Shown here in pieces: positions 20,801-30,748 of a stretch of DNA of 64,000 nucleotides. Each line of letters starts with the position of its first letter. The first letter of the stretch is position 1. Position numbers and translations under genes: made by a program. Origin of the DNA: Aphanomyces cochlioides (Eukaryota > Oomycota > Saprolegniomycetes > Saprolegniales > Verrucalvaceae). The DNA lies in assembly GCA_019828595.1 (NCBI GenBank), contig JAHQRK010000009.1, forward strand, positions 2,711,066-2,775,065, written 5' to 3'. The notes under the pieces were generated by a model. The model saw only the letters and a program-made list of their open reading frames with translations, made no database searches and was not told the origin of the DNA.

Positions 20801-21968
20801 TTCGCCACCAAGCCTCGAAGAACTTTTGAACCTCCCCGTGTGGCTGACATCATACCCCGCTCTGCAAGTTGGTCCTGCGGGTGCTACATCAAATGTCGTG
20901 AAGACTGCTCTGTGTCGTCGATGGTGTAGACATGCGTCTCAAAACGGTTTCCACTGCCTCAAAGACTTCTTGACACGGCAAGGGACATGGCCTACAAGAG
21001 CTGCGTTTATTGATCGACTGTCATCCAACAACCGTGCGGCACAAGTGACGTTACAAGCGAACGGCGCGATGGGATTTGCAGCACCCGAACGTGCTGGTCA
21101 AGTTTATAGCCACCTCACCAAGATATTCGACCAAGTCCTCCGCACGTCTGGCGTTCGAACTGGAACTGCTTTGACCGATATCGATACAACAAGTCACCCT
21201 TTCAAGGCACTTTTCAAAGATCAATTGCTATCCTTCGAGCGTTGGCCCAAGCGACTCGTATCACGTTTGGCGCATCACGCCCCTTCGGATGGAAAACCGC
21301 ACCCAGTGGCGACATCGTCCCGCGTCGAGCAACAAGATATTGCGACCTACGTGCGACTCATCCGCAAAACATGCCGTTGGCCGCCTCCCCTCCATGGCGA
21401 CGTTTGGTTTCGACTGTTGTTCAACATGCTGCCTGTCAACTCGCGCTTGTTCTACTTGCAACCTCAGCAGCCAGACGTAATTTGCTGTGTCTATACCAAT
21501 TGCGACGCACCGGAGAACCAACACCACGCCTTCCACACCTGCTCTCGCGTGTATCCCCTTTGGCGTTTTCACGCGACCGCTTGGCGATGCTTCGGTGTCA
21601 ATTTCGATTGGACTGCCATCACCAACATCGACCGCTTTCAAGTCAACGAACGCGGTAGCCAGCTTCAAGACATACTGTTTGTGCTCTGGGCTCTTCTGTG
21701 TGCTTCCAACCTTCACTATATTTGGACAACGCACAACGCCGCCAAGTTCGAATCGAAGGAGCCGCCTCCGCCAGAAATTTGGCAAGAAGTCAGCTTCATC
21801 CGATGGCATGCATCGATCCGCAGATGGCTTCGCCTCCAAGAAGTTGACAGCCCTCAACGAGTGGAAGCAATTTCAGCAATCAATACTTTGCATAGACAAC
21901 CTGTCTATCGCCCACTGGTAGCCAAGTACCCGACTTTGCTCGCGCTCCAACCTTCAGCCCCAAATTAA
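17816..21968 (+). pseudogene. ORF2 with two frameshifts, family A (unit 3)
   Basis: A missing G near 18575 (TTCAACTATT for TTCAAGCTATT) breaks the frame just before the endonuclease SSF-AGDH block, and a missing C near 19075 (CTCTGTCC for CTCTCGTCC) shifts it again. From the ATG-containing segment at about 19080 the RT (FADD) and CCHC parts are open as 962 aa. As read, no complete EN-RT protein is made. Both changes are single-base, so consensus sequencing error is possible. Confidence 0.85.
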
Positions 21969-22125
21969 CAAGCCCCAAGTATTTATTCAACAAGTCAAAA
22001 ATCGCTGTACTCCAAAGCCCAAAGTAGAAAATCTGCTGAAGCATTTGGAAGTGGGATGAGCCGTTAGTAGGCAATATTAGTATTAGTAGATATTGAAAGT
22101 CTATTAATATACCTCCCCATTGCAG

Positions 22126-22140
22126 TGAGCTATACGACCT
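22126..22140. repeat. Target-site duplication between A and C (unit 3)
   Basis: TGAGCTATACGACCT. Comparison with the single-copy version at 24904-24918 in unit 4 proves that this copy was created by the A insertion. Confidence 0.94.
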
Positions 22141-23830
22141 CCCTGAAGACTCGGTCGCCAAGTGGCAGTCCATGGTGTACAAGTTCATCTTGACAAGAAA
22201 GCGACACAAGGAAGACAAGCACATGTCCTTGATCAACTCTGGCGTGGCGTATCATCCCAGCCTGGGTCTCAGGATTCCGCATATTGCGTCAAGAATTCGT
22301 GCTCAACGTGTTCAGCGACTTCAATTCCTTGTTCAGACCGACAACGAAGAACCATCGTTATGGTCTGTTCTCCCGAAGCAGCTCTTTCGAAGGTGCATGG
22401 AGCCGTTCGCAAGATACTCGTCGTGGGACTGCCTCATGTATCATCCCAACCACAACACAAATCACATGCGACTTGAAGTACTCCCTTTGTTGTGGCGGAA
22501 AATCTGGGCCAACTGGCATCGTATCCCCTTTACGCGCAAATGTCCTGAAACGCCGACACAATCTCAGCTCCCTACCATGTCTGTTTGGCTGCAAATTCAT
22601 CCGCTGTTTTTGGTTCCTGGTTCCAATGGACCAACCTCGCTTGCTGTCGCCCTCAAACATCATCGTCCCTTCTACAAGTTCCTCGCCCAAGAAGGCTTGC
22701 ATTGCTTGGACGATTTCGTCACCACACAACGCGTGTGGCCCTCCTATGAAGAATTCAAGTTGCAAATGGAGCCTTACGTTTGGCGGTTCCCTGGCGATGA
22801 TTTTCCACGCGTGTTTCGCCATTTGTATTCCCTGCTTTCACTCATTGCGACCACTGTATGGCAAGTACTGGGTATCCCTCTCGTGGAAGCTGTGCCTCCC
22901 AATCATGAAGTTCAAATCCCCGTCGGACAAGTTTGGAAGAATGTCTTTGTTCCTTTTCAACAATGGCCGCGCAAGTACATCCGATCGATTTGCTTTTGCG
23001 CGCCACTACTCACCAAACAGCACCCCTTGTCGAGCGATTCAAGAAACAATGATTTGGCGATCAAGAAATACATGAACAAGACTGTGAAACCTTTGATGCG
23101 ATATCCAACTCCTGTTCAAGCCGATGTGTGGTGGCGAATCTTGTTTCGGATGCTACCCGTCAACTCTCGCTTCTTTTTCCTTCAAGACACCAACCCTAGC
23201 ATTATCGAATGCTCCTTTCCTGGTTGCTCAGCCGTCGAAACGATACAACACATCCTGTTCGACTGCAAGTTTGTCAAGCCTGTGTGGAATTGGCATCAAG
23301 CAGCGTGGCGGCCGTTTGGTATTCCATTTACATGGAATACGATTATCAACCTCGACGAATTCGCGGTTTCTGAAGAATGGGTGTCTCATTTTTCAGTGAT
23401 TCGTCGTTTGTGGGTCCTTCTCGTTTCATCTTTGCTACGGGACTTTTGGATTCATCGCAATCGAACCAAGTTTGAAGGCAAAACAGTGCCATACATCCAG
23501 GCGGTCAAGGAAGTATCTCTTGTTTCGTGGACCGCAAATATCAGACGAATGCTCCGTGATCCTACAATGGACAGTGATGAAGCAATGCAAGTCTCCGAGA
23601 TAGTCGAAAAACTCAAGTCTCATACCAACTACACTTGGTTTTGGGAGAAGAACTTGCGAGCGACACTTGTGTAAAGAAGTCTCAAGATTTCAAGACAATG
23701 CAAGAGCTCAATCGAACTCACGCAACGATTCAAGTGGCTTTCGAGTAGAACTTAGTAGTCCTTGTTCCCCATTGGGTCGTCTAGGCAAATATTTATAGGG
23801 GTTAAAGGTCAAATATACCCCGATTGTCAT
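22141..23830 (+). mobile_element. Family C, 5'-truncated (unit 3)
   Basis: Same endpoints as before. It carries variants F (IPFTRK), T at 22828 (shared with unit 5) and Q (PYIQAV). Confidence 0.9.
22142..23674 (+). pseudogene. Family C ORF2 C-terminal fragment (unit 3)
   Basis: Open frame, first ATG at 22172, 500 aa from there. Same domain content as the other C copies, with the L-to-F and H-to-Q variants noted for the element. Confidence 0.85.
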
Positions 23831-23845
23831 TGAGCTATACGACCT
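23831..23845. repeat. Target-site duplication at the C/spacer edge (unit 3)
   Basis: TGAGCTATACGACCT, then spacer. Confidence 0.9.
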
Positions 23846-24844
23846 ATTATACTTATTCCCATACACACCACATCACACAACACACGTTCTCAAACACATT
23901 GACACACACACTTTTTTTCCACACACAAAAGAAACCTACAACATATCCCACACACCATCCACTCTCCCAACAAAACAAAACCTACGCAATTCAATTTGGC
24001 ATCCGCTCGTCGTCAGCCCTCGACAGTCCCAAGCTTCATTCCTCGTGTCCTCTGTCCATATCCTTTTACACGCATACTATTTAATTATAAACGTTATTAT
24101 TAGCAGAGAGTTTTGACCTACATTTTCGTCTTTAAAGTCATGTTTCTCAAAGGCTATAATGTTTTCCAAGTTATTTCTTATTGCATGCAAATCCTCATGA
24201 AATTCATATTCGGCGGGTCAAATTTCTTATCAAAACTCAAATACTTTGCTTCAGTATGGAGAAAAGTTCATCGTCGTTGTCGACCACTGTCAAGTGGCTC
24301 ATTCATATAACGCCAACAAGCCAGGACAGAGCTTTGTGAAGGCAAAGCTACACGATCTTGAAAAGATTGTCGATCCCATTCGAGATGCTTCGTTTTGTTT
24401 ATCCGTGTAGATTCCTATTTACATGTATTTTGGATGCATGCCTTGGCTGCCACGTTGAGGTGATTCAAATGAAATTCACAGACTCAGAGATCATTGCAAA
24501 CGATTGCATGACTACATCAAGACATGTCGGCGTATCTCGATGTGTCAACCATCGTAAACACACGAGCGTTTGGAGCAAGCCTCGCGAAGAGACTCAACAG
24601 AACAAAAACAAGACTGCATTTGTCTTGTCAAGAGTATAGATGGACACTGCAGATGGACCACAGTCCGTGAAAGAGAGATTCAAGGAATGTCTTATCCATA
24701 TGTGCGTAGAGGTGAGCACATCTTTTCGTGCTGGACGTGGCATGAGGTGACTAGTAAGAGCTGAGAAGAATACAGGAGGAATCCTAAGGAAAGGCAAGAA
24801 TGTTGGGAGGAGAGGACGAAATCGGAGAAAAGGGGAAAAAACGT
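23846..24844. repeat. tRNA-Ile spacer (unit 3 to 4)
   Basis: 999 bp. Carries G at 24152 (CAAAGGCTAT), shared only with the unit 4 spacer; units 1, 2, 5 and 6 have C. No gene called. Confidence 0.75.
24836..24841 (-). terminator. Pol III T6 terminator of tRNA-Ile copy 4
   Basis: Six T on the minus strand, 3 nt past the tRNA. Confidence 0.85.
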
Positions 24845-24917
24845 TGGTCATACTGGGGCTCGAACCCAGGACCCTGGCGTTATTAGCACCATGCTCTACC
24901 GACTGAGCTATACGACC
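24845..24917 (-). tRNA. tRNA-Ile(AAT), copy 4
   Basis: 73 nt identical to the others. Here the tRNA is followed directly by T and the C element, with no A element between. Confidence 0.96.
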
Positions 24918-24918
24918 T
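24904..24918. repeat. Upstream duplication; empty site for family A (unit 4)
   Basis: TGAGCTATACGACCT occurs once between ACCGAC and CCCTGAAAAC. In units 1-3, 5 and 6 the same place holds two copies with an A element between. This is the natural pre-insertion allele of the A site. Confidence 0.92.
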
Positions 24919-26608
24919 CCCTGAAAACTCGGTCGCCAAGTGGCAGTCCATGGTGTACAAGTTCATCTTGACAAGAAAGCGACACAAGGAAGACAAGCAC
25001 ATGTCCTTGATCAACTCTGGCGTGGCGTATCATCCCAGCCTGGGTCTCAGGATTCCGCATATTGCGTCAAGAATTCGTGCTCAACGTGTTCAGCGACTTC
25101 AATTCCTTGTTCAGACCGACAACGAAGAACCATCGTTATGGTCTGTTCTCCCGAAGCAGCTCTTTCGAAGGTGCATGGAGCCGTTCGCAAGATACTCGTC
25201 GTGGGACTGCCTCATGTATCATCCCAACCACAACACAAATCACATGCGACTTGAAGTACTCCCTTTGTTGTGGCGGAAAATCTGGGCCAACTGGCATCGT
25301 ATCCCCCTTACGCGCAAATGTCCTGAAACGCCGACACAATCTCAGCTCCCTACCATGTCTGTTTGGCTGCAAATTCATCCGCTGTTTTTGGTTCCTGGTT
25401 CCAATGGACCAACCTCGCTTGCTGTCGCCCTCAAACATCATCGTCCCTTCTACAAGTTCCTCGCCCAAGAAGGCTTGCATTGCTTGGACGATTTCGTCAC
25501 CACACAACGCGTGTGGCCCTCCTATGAAGAATTCAAGTTGCAAATGGAGCCTTACGTTTGGCGGTTCCCTGGCGATGATTTTCCACGCGTGTTTCGCCAT
25601 TTGTACTCCCTGCTTTCACTCATTGCGACCACTGTATGGCAAGTACTGGGTATCCCTCTCGTGGAAGCTGTGCCTCCCAATCATGAAGTTCAAATCCCCG
25701 TCGGACAAGTTTGGAAGAATGTCTTTGTTCCTTTTCAACAATGGCCGCGCAAGTACATCCGATCGATTTGCTTTTGCGCGCCACTACTCACCAAACAGCA
25801 CCCCTTGTCGAGCGATTCAAGAAACAATGATTTGGCGATCAAGAAATACATGAACAAGACTGTGAAACCTTTGATGCGATATCCAACTCCTGTTCAAGCC
25901 GATGTGTGGTGGTGAATCTTGTTTCGGATGCTACCCGTCAACTCTCGCTTCTTTTTCCTTCAAGACACCAACCCTAGCATTATCGAATGCTCCTTTCCTG
26001 GTTGCTCAGCCGTCGAAACGATACAACACATCCTGTTCGACTGCAAGTTTGTCAAGCCTGTGTGGAATTGGCATCAAGCAGCGTGGCGGCCGTTTGGTAT
26101 TCCATTTACATGGAATACGATTATCAACCTCGACGAATTCGCGGTTTCTGAAGAATGGGTGTCTCATTTTTCAGTGATTCGTCGTTTGTGGGTCCTTCTC
26201 GTTTCATCTTTGCTACGGGACTTTTGGATTCATCGCAATCGAACCAAGTTTGAAGGCAAAACAGTGCCATACATCCAGGCGGTCAAGGAAGTATCTCTTG
26301 TTTCGTGGACCGCAAATATCAGACGAATGCTCCGTGATCCTACAATGGACAGTGATGAAGCAATGCAAGTCTCCGAGATAGTCGAAAAACTCAAGTCTCA
26401 TACCAACTACACTTGGTTTTGGGAGAAGAACTTGCGAGCGACACTTGTGTAAAGAAGTCTCAAGATTTCAAGACAATGCAAGAGCTCAATCGAACTCACG
26501 CAACGATTCAAGTGGCTTTCGAGTAGAACTTAGTAGTCCTTGTTCCCCATTGGGTCGTCTAGGCAAATATTTATAGGGGTTAAAGGTCAAATATACCCCG
26601 ATTGTCAT
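24919..26608 (+). mobile_element. Family C, 5'-truncated, alone next to the tRNA (unit 4)
   Basis: Same truncation point as all other C copies, so it descends from the same insertion. One base differs near the start (CCCTGAAAACTC for CCCTGAAGACTC). Confidence 0.92.
24920..26452 (+). pseudogene. Family C ORF2 fragment with a premature stop (unit 4)
   Basis: An R codon is changed to TGA at 25913-25915 (TGGTGGTGAATC against TGGTGGCGAATC), just before the CCHC region. The rest is in frame to 26452. The stop is unique to this copy. Confidence 0.88.
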
Positions 26609-26623
26609 TGAGCTATACGACCT
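26609..26623. repeat. Target-site duplication at the C/spacer edge (unit 4)
   Basis: TGAGCTATACGACCT, partner of 24904-24918 around the single C insertion. Confidence 0.92.
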
Positions 26624-27622
26624 ATTATACTTATTCCCATACACACCACATCACACAACACACGTTCTCAAACACATTGACACACACACTTTTTTTCCAC
26701 ACACAAAAGAAACCTACAACATATCCCACACACCATCCACTCTCCCAACAAAACAAAACCTACGCAATTCAATTTGGCATCCGCTCGTCGTCAGCCCTCG
26801 ACAGTCCCAAGCTTCATTCCTCGTGTCCTCTGTCCATATCCTTTTACACGCATACTATTTAATTATAAACGTTATTATTAGCAGAGAGTTTTGACCTACA
26901 TTTTCGTCTTTAAAGTCATGTTTCTCAAAGGCTATAATGTTTTCCAAGTTATTTCTTATTGCATGCAAATCCTCATGAAATTCATATTCGGCGGGTCAAA
27001 TTTCTTATCAAAACTCAAATACTTTGCTTCAGTATGGAGAAAAGTTCATCGTCGTTGTCGACCACTGTCAAGTGGCTCATTCATATAACGCCAACAAGCC
27101 AGGACAGAGCTTTGTGAAGGCAAAGCTACACGATCTTGAAAAGATTGTCGATCCCATTCGAGATGCTTCGTTTTGTTTATCCGTGTAGATTCCTATTTAC
27201 ATGTATTTTGGATGCATGCCTTGGCTGCCACGTTGAGGTGATTCAAATGAAATTCACAGACTCAGAGATCATTGCAAACGATTGCATGACTACATCAAGA
27301 CATGTCGGCGTATCTCGATGTGTCAACCATTGTAAACACACGAGCGTTTGGAGCAAGCCTCGCGAAGAGACTCAACAGAACAAAAACAAGACTGCATTTG
27401 TCTTGTCAAGAGTATAGATGGACACTGCAGATGGACCACAGTCCGTGAAAGAGAGATTCAAGGAATGTCTTATCCATATGTGCGTAGAGGTGAGCACATC
27501 TTTTCGTGCTGGACGTGGCATGAGGTGACTAGTAAGAGCTGAGAAGAATACAGGAGGAATCCTAAGGAAAGGCAAGAATGTTGGGAGGAGAGGACGAAAT
27601 CGGAGAAAAGGGGAAAAAACGT
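26624..27622. repeat. tRNA-Ile spacer (unit 4 to 5)
   Basis: 999 bp with G at 26930 as in unit 3, plus a private change (CCATTGTAAACA for CCATCGTAAACA, about 27328-27337). No gene called. Confidence 0.75.
27614..27619 (-). terminator. Pol III T6 terminator of tRNA-Ile copy 5
   Basis: Six T on the minus strand, 3 nt past the tRNA. Confidence 0.85.
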
Positions 27623-27695
27623 TGGTCATACTGGGGCTCGAACCCAGGACCCTGGCGTTATTAGCACCATGCTCTACCGACTGAGCTATACGACC
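27623..27695 (-). tRNA. tRNA-Ile(AAT), copy 5
   Basis: 73 nt identical to the others. It sits at the head of the four-element stack. Its first base is immediately followed on the plus strand by the 5' end of a full-length family A element. Confidence 0.96.
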
Positions 27696-27748
27696 CAGTT
27701 TCCAATTTGCCAGCTACCCCGCAGTACCACTCTACGCTATCTGACAAT
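27696..27748 (+). promoter_or_regulatory. Family A 5' UTR
   Basis: 53 nt between the tRNA 5' end and the ORF1 ATG. The CTGACAATATGG at its end resembles CTGACAACATGG at the start of the related element at 59771, so this region is conserved. It presumably holds or lies near an internal promoter; I can identify no promoter motif. Confidence 0.5.
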
Positions 27749-30748
27749 ATGGTTGCTACCCGCTCGACCAACCCTCGTGCCCCATCTTGCTCCTCCGCGT
27801 TCTCTCCCTCGGCGTCCAGCCCCAGCGATATGGACGTCATCGTCGTTGCTGACCCATCCCCAAGCGATACCGACATGGCGTCGTCGTTGGAAGAGGACGT
27901 CGACGATGCTTCCAACGCTTCGCATCATGACGCGTCTACGAATCCGCTCCCTACTCCAACGCGCGTTCCGTTTCCACGTCAACGTGCAACCCCTTCGAAA
28001 CCGCGCCGTTTTGAACCCTTGCCTGTGACTCGCTCGACGAAGGCTTGCGATCCCGCGAATGATCCAACGACCTCTGACACTTGCGACGAAGCCTGGCAAG
28101 ACGGCGTTCCAACCTCGGAAGATGTGCTCATGACGTCAACGACCTTGCCCGAAGAATCTCCATCAACCACGTCCATCGTGAGTGATGGTGGCTTGCCTGG
28201 CAAGACTCCGTTGGGTTCTGTTCCTTTCGAGAATGTTCTCTCGACGAGTGATAGTGGCTTCTCGAAGACTCGCTCAAGCACCGACGTCAACATGACGACA
28301 TGTCAAGGAAGATTCGAGAACAATCCATCCCTGAGTGAAGGTCCCTTCTCGAAGAATCCCCCGAGCGACAAGTCCACTCTGGCGACAGGTCAAGATCCCA
28401 TCGAGACTAGTCGCTCCATGAGTGATGGTCTCTTCTCGAAGAATCATCGGGCAAGATCTGGAACAATCGCGAACAACCCTGTGGCCAGTGTTGGTCATGG
28501 GAATACTCAAGACCAAGTCACCCATGGAAGCTTCTCGAAGTCCAACGCGAGTGAAGGTCAAACGTGTGACTCTGTCCACCATGGGACAGGGTCCGGACAA
28601 GACCAAGCCTCTGACGCACGCTTGAGTGTTGGTCTGACGCACGACTCGGACTCTCACTCAGTCCGCCAGCCGTCGTCTCAGGCTTCACCCGGATCGCATT
28701 TGGAAAACATTTCTCAATCTGGCGGAGCCCAGACACCTGGCCGTGGCCAACCCAACAACCGCCAGGCCCCCAACGACGTATGGGCCTTCCAAGCGCAACA
28801 GCGGTCTCAGTCTGCCAAGGCCATCAAGACCAAGGACGTTGCTCCTTACCAGCCCACGATGGAGGAACTCGAACCCCTCCTTCGCAAGCGTGCTGCTGGA
28901 ACCCTCACGTTTGAAGACACCCTCCCGATCCAGAAGCACTCGGCGCGCGGCATCGTCGGCTGGTTGCAGATGCCCACGGGTGCACACACGAAGACCATCG
29001 ATGTTTCAGCTGCCATGGCATCGATCCTTTTCGACAACCAAGCCCTCGGCCTCGACACTGCGATTGCTGACATTGTGAGATGCGAGAAGGACATCCCGAA
29101 CCGCATGCTCAAGTGGGGTGTTGCCTCTCACGAAGCGATGACGAAGCTGCGAGGCATCGCGTTTAAGATTCAAGTCGCTCGAGATGGCTCGTCCCAACAC
29201 TTCACGATGAACGTTCCGCACGTCCTCGGCGGATTTTTCATGGACATCCCTCAAGGCCTTCAAGATCAAGACGAAGAGCGCCTGATCTTCGACGTCATGA
29301 CCAAGTTGGAGCCACGCTTCCTGTGGGGCTCCTACCCCAACGTTTCCTCTTCAAGCGGTATGGCGAGCTCTCGGTACCGCCTTTACTTTGAAGGAACCTC
29401 CGTACCAACGACCATACAGCGCGACGGCCGTCTCGTCGAAGAAATTCTTTTCAAGGGCCGTTGTCTCCGCGTGTACGGTCAAGGGTGGTATTTTCGTGAC
29501 AAGAACTTGGTTCGTTTGGACCTTGATGCAACGTCCCGCCAATATGGATTGAACAAGCCAGCTCCCAGCCCAACCAACCCGCCTTCTTCGACTCCCAAGG
29601 CGCCAAAACGTCGGAAAACTGCGCAAGCCAACCCTCCGCAGTGGACTGGCGTCAAGGCGTCGAGAGGCAAGCGCAAGAAGACGCAACAGCAAGTGGATTC
29701 CCCCGAGCATGGCCGCTCTTGGATTTCGCCCAACATGTTTGAAGCCCTCGACGAACGTGTGTGTGTCAACCCCGAGGAACACGTTGCTCAGTTTGGCGAT
29801 TACAAGATCTCAACGATTGTACCCAAGCTGGACGTCTCGGATGACCCTCCCCACCTCCCTACGTCCGGTCAATTTGTCGGCGGCACCAAGATCCAAGATG
29901 GCGTTCCCAAGCGCATAGAAATGTCTCTTGACGAAATTCTCGCCGAACTACAAGACCTCGACACCAAGACAGCCAAAGTTCCATTGCATCTCTCAACCCA
30001 AGTCGAAGATGCAGTGACCAACAGCTCGTTCAACCTTGCCCAACTCATCAACGACGGCCGCGTCGATATGCTGTGTAGCCATCTCGAGCGTTCCCCGATT
30101 GAATTTGGCTTGCAACTGCACCGACTTTTTGATGAAGACCGTGCATGCTTTGAGTACTTTGTGAGACAACGCCTCCTCCATCGGTGGCTTCGAGCGACTT
30201 GGGGTGGAGACAAACCGTTCTCCCAGCTGTACTCATTGACGTGGGGTGTGCGTATGACCCGCGAGCACGTTCAAGCCATCTTCAGCAACATCGAGCTATT
30301 CAAGAACATCGACTTCATCGATACTACCATTGACGGCGACGAGATTTCCCTCCACCGCGGCGACCTGGAAGAAGTGTTGGCTGTGGCAGAAGTTCTCTTG
30401 GCCATTCATGCTCCAACGTACTACAACAGTGATGCTGCGATCGTGGCCTCTACCAAGTACCCGGTCACTGCACTGGCTTCTCATTTGGGCTCCCGCTGTT
30501 TGTCGGGCGTATCGCTATCTGCCATATTGCTTGACACGAGCTTCGGCCTCTTGATTTGGAATATCATGGAAACGTTGTATGCCGGCGAAGACGAGAAGTC
30601 GCGATACGTCTTGACCACGATCCTGGAATTCCATGAGGCTGGCTCCCTGGACCCCACCTTCGACAACCAAGTGATGTTCCAACCCGACACTCAGACACTC
30701 ATGCTGGGAGATGTTGCGAACGCAACGTCTGTCGCGTTCCGTGGCTAA
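27749..30748 (+). CDS. ORF1 protein, family A (full length)
   Basis: 999 aa. The ATG at 27749 is chosen because the related element starts at the aligned ATG (MVATRSTN against MATTRSSS); the frame is open a little upstream but without ATG. The N-terminal third is Ser/Thr/Pro/Asp-rich and contains at least four imperfect repeats with core G-x-FSK (about 28249-28541). The middle, from NDVWAFQAQQR to VYGQGWYFRDKNL, is conserved in the decayed element at 59785. Two basic clusters, PKRRKTAQ and RGKRKKTQ, look like nuclear localisation signals. The C-terminal third is the part retained in truncated copies. No CCHC knuckle is visible. By position it is the ORF1 partner of a LINE, expected to bind element RNA, but I recognise no defined domain. 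Confidence 0.85.
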   Translation: MVATRSTNPRAPSCSSAFSPSASSPSDMDVIVVADPSPSDTDMASSLEEDVDDASNASHHDASTNPLPTPTRVPFPRQRATPSKPRRFEPLPVTRSTKACDPANDPTTSDTCDEAWQDGVPTSEDVLMTSTTLPEESPSTTSIVSDGGLPGKTPLGSVPFENVLSTSDSGFSKTRSSTDVNMTTCQGRFENNPSLSEGPFSKNPPSDKSTLATGQDPIETSRSMSDGLFSKNHRARSGTIANNPVASVGHGNTQDQVTHGSFSKSNASEGQTCDSVHHGTGSGQDQASDARLSVGLTHDSDSHSVRQPSSQASPGSHLENISQSGGAQTPGRGQPNNRQAPNDVWAFQAQQRSQSAKAIKTKDVAPYQPTMEELEPLLRKRAAGTLTFEDTLPIQKHSARGIVGWLQMPTGAHTKTIDVSAAMASILFDNQALGLDTAIADIVRCEKDIPNRMLKWGVASHEAMTKLRGIAFKIQVARDGSSQHFTMNVPHVLGGFFMDIPQGLQDQDEERLIFDVMTKLEPRFLWGSYPNVSSSSGMASSRYRLYFEGTSVPTTIQRDGRLVEEILFKGRCLRVYGQGWYFRDKNLVRLDLDATSRQYGLNKPAPSPTNPPSSTPKAPKRRKTAQANPPQWTGVKASRGKRKKTQQQVDSPEHGRSWISPNMFEALDERVCVNPEEHVAQFGDYKISTIVPKLDVSDDPPHLPTSGQFVGGTKIQDGVPKRIEMSLDEILAELQDLDTKTAKVPLHLSTQVEDAVTNSSFNLAQLINDGRVDMLCSHLERSPIEFGLQLHRLFDEDRACFEYFVRQRLLHRWLRATWGGDKPFSQLYSLTWGVRMTREHVQAIFSNIELFKNIDFIDTTIDGDEISLHRGDLEEVLAVAEVLLAIHAPTYYNSDAAIVASTKYPVTALASHLGSRCLSGVSLSAILLDTSFGLLIWNIMETLYAGEDEKSRYVLTTILEFHEAGSLDPTFDNQVMFQPDTQTLMLGDVANATSVAFRG

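Larger units (their letters stand above)
16731..22125 (+). mobile_element. Family A, 5'-truncated (unit 3)
   Basis: Same endpoints as in units 1 and 2, with two single-base deletions in ORF2. Flanked by duplications at 16716-16730 and 22126-22140. Confidence 0.92.
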
